A DNA stretch of 58,860 nt from Fibrobacterota bacterium (lineage in GTDB: Bacteria; Fibrobacterota; Fibrobacteria; UBA11236): the NCBI GenBank assembly GCA_028287465.1, contig JAQBPO010000007.1:1-58860 (forward strand), read 5' to 3'. Below are positions 26,559-35,160 of this stretch, one piece after another (the first letter of the stretch is position 1; each line of letters starts with the position of its first letter). Position numbers and translations under genes: made by a program. The notes beneath the pieces are model-generated. The model had not been told where the DNA came from. It saw only the letters and a list, made by a program, of their open reading frames with translations, and searched no databases.

Positions 26559-28229
26559 ATGAAATCCGCCTGCGGATCGGCCCTGCTGGCGCTGATCCTT
26601 TTCCTTTCCCCGACCTTTGCCCGCGCCCATGCCTCCGGCGCTCCCGGTTCCGGTCCTGATTCAGGTCCCGATTCCGTGAAAGTCTGGGTGGTTTTGCGGG
26701 ATAAAGGGCCGGCAAGGCCCGCTACCGGCGGCCGCGCCTTCGAGAACCTCCCGCTCTACGCCCCCTACCTTGCGGCCCTGCGCGCCCAGGGCCTGGCCAT
26801 CCATGCCGGGCTGAAGTGGCAGAACCGCGTTTCCGGCCGCATCGCCGGGGGCCGCATGGAAGCCCTGCGCAAGCTCCCCTTCGTGGCCGGGGTCTCGCTC
26901 CTGCCCCGCCGGGCCAAGCCGGATTGGATCCGGCCGAAGGTCCCCATGTTCTGGGGCCCGGAAGGCCGGGGGGCGCTGGGCAAGCGATCCGCCGGCATCG
27001 ATTACGGGGCGGGCAAATACCTCATCGACTCCCTGAAGGTGGACCGCATCCACGCCTACATGGACTCGGCGGGAATGCGCCCGGGCAAGGGGATGCGCGT
27101 GGCCGTCATCGACGCGGACTTCCATCTGGGCAGCCCCATCTTCACGGCCATGAAAGGCCGCATCCGCGATCAATGGGATTTCGTGAACCGCAAACCCCAG
27201 GCCGTGGACGACCTGTTCCTGGACAGCCACGGGGGCGAATGCATGTCCCTGATCGGAGGTAACCTTCCAGGTACCCTGGTGGGCGCCGCCCCGGAAGCGG
27301 ACTTCCTCCTGTACCGGGCGGAATTCAACGACAGCGAGCTTTACGTGGAAGAGGATTACGTGGCCGCCGCCATCGAGCGGGCGGTGGATTCCGGCGCGCA
27401 GGTGATCAACATCAGCCTGGGGTACCGCACCGAATACACGGACGGCAGCCCGGACCGGCCCTATTCCGAATTCGACGGGCGCACGCGGCCCTCCTCCATC
27501 GCCGCGGTGGGCGCGGCCAGGCGCAACGTGCTGGTCTCGGTGGCCATGGGCAACCTGCCCGCCCCTTCCCATATCACCTTGGAGCCCACTCTCACGGCTC
27601 CCGCGGACGCGGACAGCATCCTTTCGGTGGGCATCGTGGACTCGCACCGCGACCATTGTTCCTATTCCTGCACGGGCCCGAGCGCGGACGGGCGCGTGAA
27701 GCCGGAAGTGGTCTCCATGGGCGCCTTCACCGGTTGCACCGTGGCCGTGGCCGCCACCGATTCCCCGGCCCCCGAAGTCTATACCTTCGCGGGAACCAGT
27801 TTCGCCGCTCCCGCCATCGCCGGGGTGGCCGTGCTCCTGCGCCAGCTCAAGCCGGAACTTTCCGCCGAAGCCGTGCGCCAGGCCCTGATGACCACGGCGG
27901 ATCGCCATGATTCCCCGGACGGCCTGGTGGGATACGGCCTGGCGGATGCCGCCGCCGCGGCCCGGAAGCTGGGCGTGCCCGTGGGCGGCGTATTGATCGA
28001 TACGGGTTTTTCGCGCCTGTTCGCCGATAAGAAGTTCCGCCTGTACCATTCCGGCGGCATCGACCCCATCGTCCTGACCTGGGTTCCGACCGAACCGGAA
28101 CCCGGCGTACAATTGATAGACCTTTCCGGCAGGCTCGTGCCCGCCACGGTGCGCGTATCCGGATCGATGATCCTGATCCAACCGGACCGTCCCTTGCGCT
28201 CCGGCATCTATATCGCCCGGGTCCGGTAA
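26559..28229 (+). CDS. Secreted subtilisin-like serine protease (S8) with C-terminal sorting-type tail
   Basis: The protein has 556 residues: a signal peptide (about 1-24), then a propeptide-like region (about 40-118) that resembles the I9 inhibitor fold (VKVWVVLRDKG, VSGRIAGGRMEALRKLPFVAGV). The S8 catalytic domain (about 155-475) has Asp185 in AVIDADFHL, His224 in DSHGGECM, oxyanion Asn332 in MGN and Ser414 in AGTSFAAP. The last 65 residues (VQLIDLSGRLVPA to SGIYIARVR) resemble type IX secretion sorting tails. The gene is divergent from trpE and monocistronic. It is probably an extracellular or surface protease. Confidence 0.9.
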   Translation: MKSACGSALLALILFLSPTFARAHASGAPGSGPDSGPDSVKVWVVLRDKGPARPATGGRAFENLPLYAPYLAALRAQGLAIHAGLKWQNRVSGRIAGGRMEALRKLPFVAGVSLLPRRAKPDWIRPKVPMFWGPEGRGALGKRSAGIDYGAGKYLIDSLKVDRIHAYMDSAGMRPGKGMRVAVIDADFHLGSPIFTAMKGRIRDQWDFVNRKPQAVDDLFLDSHGGECMSLIGGNLPGTLVGAAPEADFLLYRAEFNDSELYVEEDYVAAAIERAVDSGAQVINISLGYRTEYTDGSPDRPYSEFDGRTRPSSIAAVGAARRNVLVSVAMGNLPAPSHITLEPTLTAPADADSILSVGIVDSHRDHCSYSCTGPSADGRVKPEVVSMGAFTGCTVAVAATDSPAPEVYTFAGTSFAAPAIAGVAVLLRQLKPELSAEAVRQALMTTADRHDSPDGLVGYGLADAAAAARKLGVPVGGVLIDTGFSRLFADKKFRLYHSGGIDPIVLTWVPTEPEPGVQLIDLSGRLVPATVRVSGSMILIQPDRPLRSGIYIARVR

Positions 28230-28432
28230 GACCGCTCGACGCAGCCGCGTGACGCGGGCGCGCGACGCGGGTGCGAACCCAGGCGCACAATCCGCCGCGA
28301 AACCCTCCGCAAAATCCCCAATCGCTTTCAATCGGAAACCGGTATTTGGCTTCCGCGCCACCCGGCGCAATCCCCTTCCCGCCTCAAACCTTATTATTGG
28401 CCTCGGTGTGAGGGGGGGTAACGGGGAGAAGT

Positions 28433-30604
28433 ATGCGCCTTATAGGTGGTTGTTCGATCGTGGCATTGGGTTTGATGGTATCGGCGTCGTGGGCCGGAGC
28501 GCAGGGAGCGGATGGATCCGTCGCGGGCGGATCCGCGGACCGCGTCTATCCGGACGGTTCGGAAAAGTACCGCAAGGAATACGGGGCGGTCCCGCAAGGG
28601 CCCGAGGCCCCCATGGAAACGGGAACGCCCATCGAGCCGGTGCCCATGCCTTCCCCTGCGGCCGCGTATTCCGGATTGCGCAAGGCTTCGGCGGCCGCCG
28701 CCATCGCCATCGACGTCAAGCCGGCGGCAACAACGGTGGATCTATATCGGCCTTTGTTCGCGACCTTCACCATGGCGGTCGCCTATGCCAACCCCTTCGA
28801 TCAGAACGACGTGAAGGCGGATCTCATCGCGGTCTCGCCTTCCGGGAAGACCATCGTCCAGCCCTGCTTCTGGAAGTCCGGCACCACGGCCTTATCAACC
28901 TGGGAGGCCCGGTGGACGCCCCGCGAAGTGGGAGCCTATACCTACAAGATCGCCGTGGTCAAGAACGGCGAGACTTCCGCTTCAGCCGAGCAGAGCCTGA
29001 CGGTGAACCCGTCCAACCTGGACGGCTTCCTGCATATGGACACCACGGGTTCCTTCTTCCACTTCCGCTTCGACTCCGGCAAGCCCTGGCGCGGGGTGGG
29101 CGAGAACTTCGGCTGGGAGGGCGGCAAGTACACCTTCGAATTCATGTTCGATCTGCTCAAGCAGAACGGCGCCAACGTGGTCCGCACCTGGAAGGGCCCG
29201 GGCACCTATTACCTGGAGCACGCCACCGGCAAGGCCGGCTGGTACCAGCAGGATACGGCCGCGCGCCTCGACAAGGTCCTGCAACTGGCGGAACAGAGCG
29301 GCATCTACCTGATGCCCACCCTGGATCCCGTCATCGAATACCAGACCGGCGTGGACGGCTGGAGCGGACAGATCAAATGGCAGCAGAACCCCTACGGCAC
29401 CTACAAGGGCGGGCCGTGCAACGGACCGGGGGATTTCTTCAACGGGGCCAAGGCGCGCGAGATCTACAAGAACCGCCTGCGCTACGCGGTGGCGCGCTGG
29501 GGTTACAGCCCCAACATGGGCTTCTACGAATTCTGGAACGAGGTGGACTGGGCCAATATCACCGAGAAGGTTTCCACCGCGGACCTGGGCGCCTGGCACA
29601 ATTACATGGCCTCCTACCTGCGCAGCATCGATCCCTACAACCATCCCATCACCACCAGCCTGTCCCATAGCGACTTCCCGGACATCTGGAACCTGAAGGG
29701 AATGGAATTCACCCAGCGTCACCTGTACGGTTCCATGGATCAGCATGCGACCTTCCTGGACAGCTATTCCAAGAGCTACAAGAAGCCCTACGTAACGGGC
29801 GAGTTCTCCCTGGACTACCGCGGCGTGACCCAGCATACCAAGGCCGAGTACGGGAAGGAACTGCATATGGGCGTCTGGCGCGGCATGTTCACGGCCACGC
29901 CCATCCTGCCCATGACCTGGTGGTGGGATTTCCACGCGGACAACGGGGACTATTTCCACTACCTGCATGCCCGGACCTTCCTGGAGCGCACCCTGGCGGA
30001 CAGCAAGGCCGTGGCCAATGTGGCGGCCACCGCTCCCGCCAATGTCGAGGTCAGGGCCCTCAAGTCCGATCGCGGCCTCTTCGTCTGGCTCAACAACCGG
30101 AATACAGGCGCCCAGAACAATTTCCAGGTGAAGGTGTCCGGCGCGGGAACGGCGGCCTATGAGTGGAAGCCCTTCGACACCTGGAAGGGCGGCTACGGCG
30201 CGGCCGCGAACGTTTCGCCCTCCAATGGCGACCTGACCGTGACCATCCCGGCCCTGGCGGCGGGCGGGGACATGGCCCTGTGGTTCGCGGACAAGACCCC
30301 GGTGGGCCTGGCCGCGGAAGGCAAGGGATCCCGCAACGGCCTGCCCGAAGGCTGGTCCTTGGACTTCCAGGCCGCTTCGGGACGGCTCACCTTGACCAAT
30401 GTCTCCGCGGATGGCGGTAAGGTATCCTACGCCATGGTCGATCTGGCCGGCAGGAGCCGCGTGGCCGGCACCATGGACGTGGCCGCGAACGGGCGGGCGG
30501 AACGGTCCCTGGATCCAGGGGGCGGCAAGGCCGGGGTGTATCTCCTCAGGGCCGCCTTGGGTAACCGCAGCGTTACCCGGCGCGTGGTCCTGGGCCCCCG
30601 CTAG
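28433..30604 (+). CDS. Secreted DUF5060 plus GH5-like glycoside hydrolase
   Basis: The 723-residue protein has a signal peptide (about 1-23), a linker, an Ig-like DUF5060 domain (about 88-192: VDLYRPLFATFTM, AVAYANPFDQNDVKADL, WTPREVGAYTYKI), and a TIM-barrel glycosidase (about 200-530). The likely acid/base is Glu370 in FYEFWNEVDW and the nucleophile Glu457 in VTGEFSLDY, the spacing and context of clan A enzymes. A beta-sandwich (about 540-620) and a sorting-type tail (YAMVDLAGRSRVAG to AGVYLLRAALGN) follow. Related enzymes cut beta-mannans or other plant or algal polysaccharides; the substrate is not fixed here. GGGGAG precedes the ATG. Confidence 0.85.
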   Translation: MRLIGGCSIVALGLMVSASWAGAQGADGSVAGGSADRVYPDGSEKYRKEYGAVPQGPEAPMETGTPIEPVPMPSPAAAYSGLRKASAAAAIAIDVKPAATTVDLYRPLFATFTMAVAYANPFDQNDVKADLIAVSPSGKTIVQPCFWKSGTTALSTWEARWTPREVGAYTYKIAVVKNGETSASAEQSLTVNPSNLDGFLHMDTTGSFFHFRFDSGKPWRGVGENFGWEGGKYTFEFMFDLLKQNGANVVRTWKGPGTYYLEHATGKAGWYQQDTAARLDKVLQLAEQSGIYLMPTLDPVIEYQTGVDGWSGQIKWQQNPYGTYKGGPCNGPGDFFNGAKAREIYKNRLRYAVARWGYSPNMGFYEFWNEVDWANITEKVSTADLGAWHNYMASYLRSIDPYNHPITTSLSHSDFPDIWNLKGMEFTQRHLYGSMDQHATFLDSYSKSYKKPYVTGEFSLDYRGVTQHTKAEYGKELHMGVWRGMFTATPILPMTWWWDFHADNGDYFHYLHARTFLERTLADSKAVANVAATAPANVEVRALKSDRGLFVWLNNRNTGAQNNFQVKVSGAGTAAYEWKPFDTWKGGYGAAANVSPSNGDLTVTIPALAAGGDMALWFADKTPVGLAAEGKGSRNGLPEGWSLDFQAASGRLTLTNVSADGGKVSYAMVDLAGRSRVAGTMDVAANGRAERSLDPGGGKAGVYLLRAALGNRSVTRRVVLGPR

Positions 30605-30656
30605 CCACGGAAGGGAAGTCCGGGCGGCTCTTCCTCCCGTCTTCCCGCATCCCCAC

Positions 30657-32051
30657 TCAGGCCTTCGAAAGCCGCATGGGCATACCGCCCAGCGGCCGCA
30701 AGGTCACCATCGGTTTCATGTCCACGGATTCGGCCCACAGGCGGAACCGGAAGCGCCGCATGAGGCAGGCCAATACCAGGGCGCCCTCGGCCATGGCGAA
30801 CCCGCTGCCCACGCAGATCCGGGGGCCGCCTCCGAACGGGAAATAGGCGTAACGCGGGCGTTCCTCCGATTCCGCCGGGGAGAAGCGCTCCGGCCGGAAG
30901 AAGTCCGCATCGTCCCCCCAATAACGCGGATCCCGGTGCATGGCGAACGGGCTCATCATCACCAGCCCTCCCTTGGGGATGCCGCATGGGCCCAGGGTAT
31001 CTTCGGCCACGGCGCTGCGGGAAAAGCTCCATACCGGGGGCCGCAGGCGCATGGATTCCTCGTTCACCATCTTGAGATAGGGCAGGCGGGGCAGGTCCGA
31101 ATAGGACGGATCCCTATCGCCCAGCACGGTCCGCAGTTCCTCGCGCAGCCTGGCCTCGGCGGTCGGGTTCCGGTTGAGCAGGTACAAGGTCCAGGCCAGG
31201 CTGGTGGCCGTGGTCTCATGGCCCGCCAGGAAGATGGTCATCACCTCGTCCCGCAACTGGCGCTCGCTCATGGCGGACCCGTCGTCGTAGCGGGCCGAGA
31301 GCAACATGCCCAGCAGGTCCTCGTTCTGGGCGTTTGCGTTCCCGTCCGCCCGTGGTCCGCCCTCGGCGCCCGGTGTAGCGCCCCCGGTCTTGGACGCGGC
31401 CCGGCGCTCGCGGATGATACGGTATACGATGGACTCCAGGCGCCATAGGGCCCGGCGCGAATCCAGGTTGCGCGGGGTGGGGATCCAAAGGGGCAGATCC
31501 ACCAGGGAGAAGAAGCGCCGATTGGAATTCTCGTTGAGGATTTCCACCGCATGGGCGATGACGGCCATATCCTCCTTGAGTTCGGTGCCGAACATGGCCT
31601 TCACAACGATGGACAGGGTGATGGCCGATAGTTCCTCGGCCATGTCCACGACCTTGTCGGATGTTGCCGCCCCTTCCAGGGCGGGCAGGCGCGCCAAAGT
31701 CTCGTCCACCATCAGGCGGCACATGCCCTCCAGGCGGCCATGGGCGAAGGCGGGCTGGATGAGGCGGCGCTGCACGGACCAGAAATCCCCTTCGGAAAGC
31801 AGGAGGCCGTTGCCGAAGGCCGGGCGCATCTTCTCGTAGAGCACGCTCTTGGGGTAATTGACGCGGTTGTCCTGCAGAACGCGCTTCACCAGGTCCGGAT
31901 GGTTGACCAGCCAGGCCTTGCGGATGCCGAAGTCCAAGGGGACCACGTCCCCGCAGTCGCGGGCTTCCTGGAGCAGGCCGAGGGGATCTTTGCGCATGCG
32001 GGGAAGCAGGCCCAGGAGGGGCACGCCTTCGGGGGCGGTTTTGGTCGTCAT
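30657..32051 (-). CDS. Cytochrome P450
   Basis: This 464-residue soluble haem monooxygenase has no membrane anchor. Diagnostic motifs are the I-helix oxygen-binding AGHETT (276-281), the K-helix E-x-x-R pair Glu332/Arg335 in EESMRLRPP, and the haem-binding loop FPFGGGPRICVG with Cys413. An Ala/Gly-rich insert (about 218-242) interrupts the middle. No ferredoxin, reductase or biosynthetic partner lies beside it, so its substrate and redox partner are unknown. It is convergent with the glycosidase gene and divergent from the next one; a fatty-acid or xenobiotic hydroxylase of the CYP102/CYP110-like bacterial type is possible. Confidence 0.93.
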   Translation of the reverse strand: MTTKTAPEGVPLLGLLPRMRKDPLGLLQEARDCGDVVPLDFGIRKAWLVNHPDLVKRVLQDNRVNYPKSVLYEKMRPAFGNGLLLSEGDFWSVQRRLIQPAFAHGRLEGMCRLMVDETLARLPALEGAATSDKVVDMAEELSAITLSIVVKAMFGTELKEDMAVIAHAVEILNENSNRRFFSLVDLPLWIPTPRNLDSRRALWRLESIVYRIIRERRAASKTGGATPGAEGGPRADGNANAQNEDLLGMLLSARYDDGSAMSERQLRDEVMTIFLAGHETTATSLAWTLYLLNRNPTAEARLREELRTVLGDRDPSYSDLPRLPYLKMVNEESMRLRPPVWSFSRSAVAEDTLGPCGIPKGGLVMMSPFAMHRDPRYWGDDADFFRPERFSPAESEERPRYAYFPFGGGPRICVGSGFAMAEGALVLACLMRRFRFRLWAESVDMKPMVTLRPLGGMPMRLSKA

Positions 32052-32175
32052 GGCCAGAAGATAGGAAGTGCGGAGGGCCGGGTTGAACGCATTTTGTCAA
32101 CAGAATCGCTCCCGGATCCCAGGTTACGGGCTAAACGGCGCCGGGCCGTTGCGGGAATCGCCTTATATTGGGACC

Positions 32176-33933
32176 ATGTCATCATCCTACCGCCTTCGCT
32201 CCATGGTCCTTCAATTCGGCATCGCCACCTTCCCGGCTCCGGCCGGCATGGCCATGCTTCAGGCCTCCGCCGGAACGGCGTTGGCTGGAACGCCATACAC
32301 CGCCACCTTCGCGAACTTCACCCCGGCGGGAGGCCAAGCCACCCGGTTCGATACGGACGGAGACGCCCTGGACGCCCATGACGGGGAGATCGCCTTCTTC
32401 GACGGGCTCTATTACCTGTACGGCACCAGCTATGCTTGCGGTTTCGAATGGCAGAATCCGGGCGGCCGCTTCTGCGGCTTCAAGGCTTATAGCTCGCCGG
32501 ATCTGGTCCATTGGACGCCGCGCGGCTTCCTGTTCGACGCCGTCACGGATGCCTGGCAGAAAAGCTGCGACGGCAACAGCTATGGTTGCTATCGCCCCCA
32601 TGTCCTTTACAATCAGGCCACCCGCAAATACGTCCTGTGGATCAACGTATACGACAATCGGGCGGGGTTCCGCGTCTTCACCTCCGGCTCTCCCTGGGGC
32701 CCCTTCACGGAGACGGCACAGCCCACCCTGGCCGTCAACAACGACGCGCCCTTGGCCGGAGTCAACAATGGCGATCACGACACCTTCCTCGATGAGGACG
32801 GTACGGCCTGGATCGCCTATACGGATTGGAGGACCGGAGGCCGAATCGTCATCGAGAAACTGGATCCCTCCTTCCTGACGGGAACCGGCATCCACGTGGC
32901 GGGCGTAACCTCCGGCGCCACGGAGGCGCCGTCCCTGTTCCGCCGCGGTTCCCGTTATTACGTCGCCTATTCGGATCCCAACTGCGGCTATTGCGCCACC
33001 GGCACCTCCTATCGCACCGCGCCCTCGCCCCTGGGACCCTGGACCGACGGCGCCAAGATCAGCGACAACTCATGCGGCGGCCAGCCCGCCTTCGTCGCGC
33101 CCATCCCGGTCGCGAACGGGACCGCCTACCTGTACGGCAGCGATCTCTGGCACGACCGCGCCAAGAACGAGGCCCTGGCCAACCATTTCTGGGGCCCGCT
33201 GGCGTTCGGCGCGGACGGTTCCATCCTGAAACTCGAGTGCGCGCCCACGGTATCCCTTCCCTTGGCGATCGGCAGCGACGGCAGCCGCAACCTGCCCGCC
33301 GACCTGGATGCGGATGCCGGCGAAACCGGCTTCACGTCCTTTTGCGATCTCAAACAAGGGATCCAACGCGTCCAGACCTTCGTTCCTTCGCGCAGCGGGA
33401 CCTTGACCGAAGCCTCCTTCACCACCTTCAAGGAAGGAGGCCCGGACAGCATCCTGTCCATGAGGATCCGGCTGGCCAATGAAGCCCATCAGCCGATAGG
33501 GCCGGTGTTGGGGGTGGGGCGTCAGGAAGGGCAAGGCATCGACTGGGCGCCGAAAGCCATCACCTGGAGGTTTTCCATGCCGGTGAGCGCCGGGGTCCGT
33601 TACGCCTTGGTCATGCAATCGGGATCCACGACGGGATGTTACGGAATGGAATACGACGACGCGGCGCCTTCGCCCTATCCGGCCGGCGGGGCCGCGTACA
33701 GCAAGGACGCGGGAGCGACCTTCACCGTTGAGAAGGGGCGGACCCTGAGGTTCCACACCGCCGTCAAAGGCCCGACGTCCGGGATCCGAACGCGCCGGGT
33801 GGAGCCATCGGGAACGCGCAAGGCCTTATACGGAAGGCGGTCGCCGGGAACCTCCGATGCTTTGGGGCGGAGCGGCATCCCTTCGAAGCGCTCGGCCCCG
33901 CTCCCGGGCTCAGGCTATTTAATCGCCCCTTGA
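32176..33933 (+). CDS. Secreted GH43-like glycoside hydrolase
   Basis: The protein has 585 residues from the ATG at 32176, which has a GGGA site close upstream and opens a signal peptide (about 1-37, ending TALA). A five-bladed propeller follows, of GH43/GH32 clan type: LDAHDGEIAFFDGLYYLYGTS (catalytic-base Asp near 66/69), DHDTFLDEDGTAWIAYTDW (Asp202) and SGATEAPSLFRRGSRYYVAYS (acid Glu250). A beta-sandwich (about 325-530) follows, possibly carbohydrate-binding. The last 50 residues are Arg/Ser-rich, lack structure and overlap the convergent lipoprotein gene by 19 bp. Substrates of the family are arabinans, xylans or galactans; the exact one is not known. Confidence 0.8.
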   Translation: MSSSYRLRSMVLQFGIATFPAPAGMAMLQASAGTALAGTPYTATFANFTPAGGQATRFDTDGDALDAHDGEIAFFDGLYYLYGTSYACGFEWQNPGGRFCGFKAYSSPDLVHWTPRGFLFDAVTDAWQKSCDGNSYGCYRPHVLYNQATRKYVLWINVYDNRAGFRVFTSGSPWGPFTETAQPTLAVNNDAPLAGVNNGDHDTFLDEDGTAWIAYTDWRTGGRIVIEKLDPSFLTGTGIHVAGVTSGATEAPSLFRRGSRYYVAYSDPNCGYCATGTSYRTAPSPLGPWTDGAKISDNSCGGQPAFVAPIPVANGTAYLYGSDLWHDRAKNEALANHFWGPLAFGADGSILKLECAPTVSLPLAIGSDGSRNLPADLDADAGETGFTSFCDLKQGIQRVQTFVPSRSGTLTEASFTTFKEGGPDSILSMRIRLANEAHQPIGPVLGVGRQEGQGIDWAPKAITWRFSMPVSAGVRYALVMQSGSTTGCYGMEYDDAAPSPYPAGGAAYSKDAGATFTVEKGRTLRFHTAVKGPTSGIRTRRVEPSGTRKALYGRRSPGTSDALGRSGIPSKRSAPLPGSGYLIAP

Positions 33934-34901
33934 TGGGCAATGAACACCAGGCTGTCCTCGATCGGATAGACATCCGGGGGGCAGGCCGCGGCGTAACCCG
34001 CGAGTTGGCCCAGTTCGATCTTGTAGCCCGGGTCCACCATCATACCCGTGAACGATCCCGCCACCTTGCCCGGACGCTGCGGGTTCACGGAATCGATCCG
34101 GAGGTGGTAGCTGGCCAGGACGGGGTGGTACGGCGGGCAGAAGATGAGGGGGCGGATGGAATCGTTGATCGGCTCCGTGCAGAGATCCGGGGTCGGATCC
34201 ACGAGCTCCAGACCGCGGTACGCGATGGGGACCAATTCGAGGATCTTCACGCCCGCGATGTGGGCCGGGGTCACGAAATAGGATTGCCCGGCGTCGGAGC
34301 GGAAGGTACCGCTTAGTCCCCCGGTCCTCGCGGAAAGGGAAAGCCTCCCGGTCAGGGCGGTATCGCCGATGCGCGCCTTGATCAACCAGCATCCGTCGAG
34401 TTCGTCGCCGTCGACCGGGATGGGCAAGGTATCGATGGGGGTGCAATCCGGCGAGCCGGGCCAGCCTTCCACTTCCACGCAGATTTCCGCGCGGCCGGTA
34501 CGCACGTCCCGCAGCACCAAGGGAACGAAGACGGATTCGCCGCCGCCGATGTCGATGGTATAGGTTCCTTGGTGGGTCTTGATGCCGCTGCGCATCATGG
34601 TGCCCGTAAAGGTCCGGGCGGATCCCGACGGGATGTCCTCGAGTACCACGGTCTTGCCCCCCACTTCGGAGGCGTTCCAGGTTTGCGTCCGGGCGTTCAT
34701 TCCGGGACCTTCGATGGTGACCGAGAACAGGTAGGGAACCGAATAGGGTTTGCCTTCCATGGTGAAGGTGGTTTCCGGAACGGCCGGGAACCGGATCCGG
34801 GCGGAGCCGCTGGGACCATTTTCGGACGGTGAGGTATTGTCCCCGATACAGGCCATCAGGGAAATACAGGCAGAAACAGCCAAAAACAGTGTTTTTTTCA
34901 A
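33915..34901 (-). CDS. Predicted outer-membrane lipoprotein, function unknown
   Basis: The 328-residue protein has a lipoprotein signal, MKKTLFLAVSACISLMAC, with lipidated Cys18. The mature part is all-beta in appearance: PYSVPYLFSVTIEGPGM, RTFTGTMMRSGI and YTIDIGGGESVFVPLVLRDV suggest Ig-like or transthyretin-like modules in residues 25-145. A Cys/Pro-containing C-terminal half (EICVEVEGWPGSPDC, LIFCPPYHPVLASY) follows. No family is recognised. It is a single gene, convergent with the GH43-like gene and sharing 19 bp of 3' end with it. Confidence 0.72.
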   Translation of the reverse strand: MKKTLFLAVSACISLMACIGDNTSPSENGPSGSARIRFPAVPETTFTMEGKPYSVPYLFSVTIEGPGMNARTQTWNASEVGGKTVVLEDIPSGSARTFTGTMMRSGIKTHQGTYTIDIGGGESVFVPLVLRDVRTGRAEICVEVEGWPGSPDCTPIDTLPIPVDGDELDGCWLIKARIGDTALTGRLSLSARTGGLSGTFRSDAGQSYFVTPAHIAGVKILELVPIAYRGLELVDPTPDLCTEPINDSIRPLIFCPPYHPVLASYHLRIDSVNPQRPGKVAGSFTGMMVDPGYKIELGQLAGYAAACPPDVYPIEDSLVFIAHQGAIK

Positions 34902-34982
34902 AATACGCCTCCTTGGGTTGAGCGGGCGATCCGAATATACACTACGGAAAGGGTTTAAATATGGCCCTAAATGAAAATAAAT

Positions 34983-34999
34983 GCTCTCTGAATGAGAGC
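34983..34999. repeat. Short hairpin upstream of the lipoprotein gene
   Basis: GCTCTC-TGAAT-GAGAGC forms a perfect 6-bp stem. It lies 82 bp upstream of the leftward lipoprotein start, in a 259-bp gap before valS, and could be an operator or leader hairpin. No T-run follows on either strand. Confidence 0.4.
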
Positions 35000-35082
35000 G
35001 GTGAATTGTGTTTACACTACAACCTGGTTTTCAGGCGAAATTCGCAGATTTAGGGGCAAATCAGGGGGCGGTATATAAGTCA

Positions 35083-35102
35083 GGTCGGCCAAACGGCCGA
35101 CC
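35083..35102 (-). terminator. Hairpin downstream of valS, possible weak terminator
   Basis: GGTCGGCC-AAAC-GGCCGACC is a perfect 8-bp stem with a 4-nt loop, 59 nt past the valS stop. Further GGTCGGCC/GGCCGACC copies lie between it and the gene, so alternative pairings are possible. There is no T-run, so termination here would need Rho or another factor. Confidence 0.45.
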
Positions 35103-35160
35103 GGGGGCACCAGAAACCGGCCCGGGCGGCCGACCGGAGGGGCCGACCCGGTGGCGGACT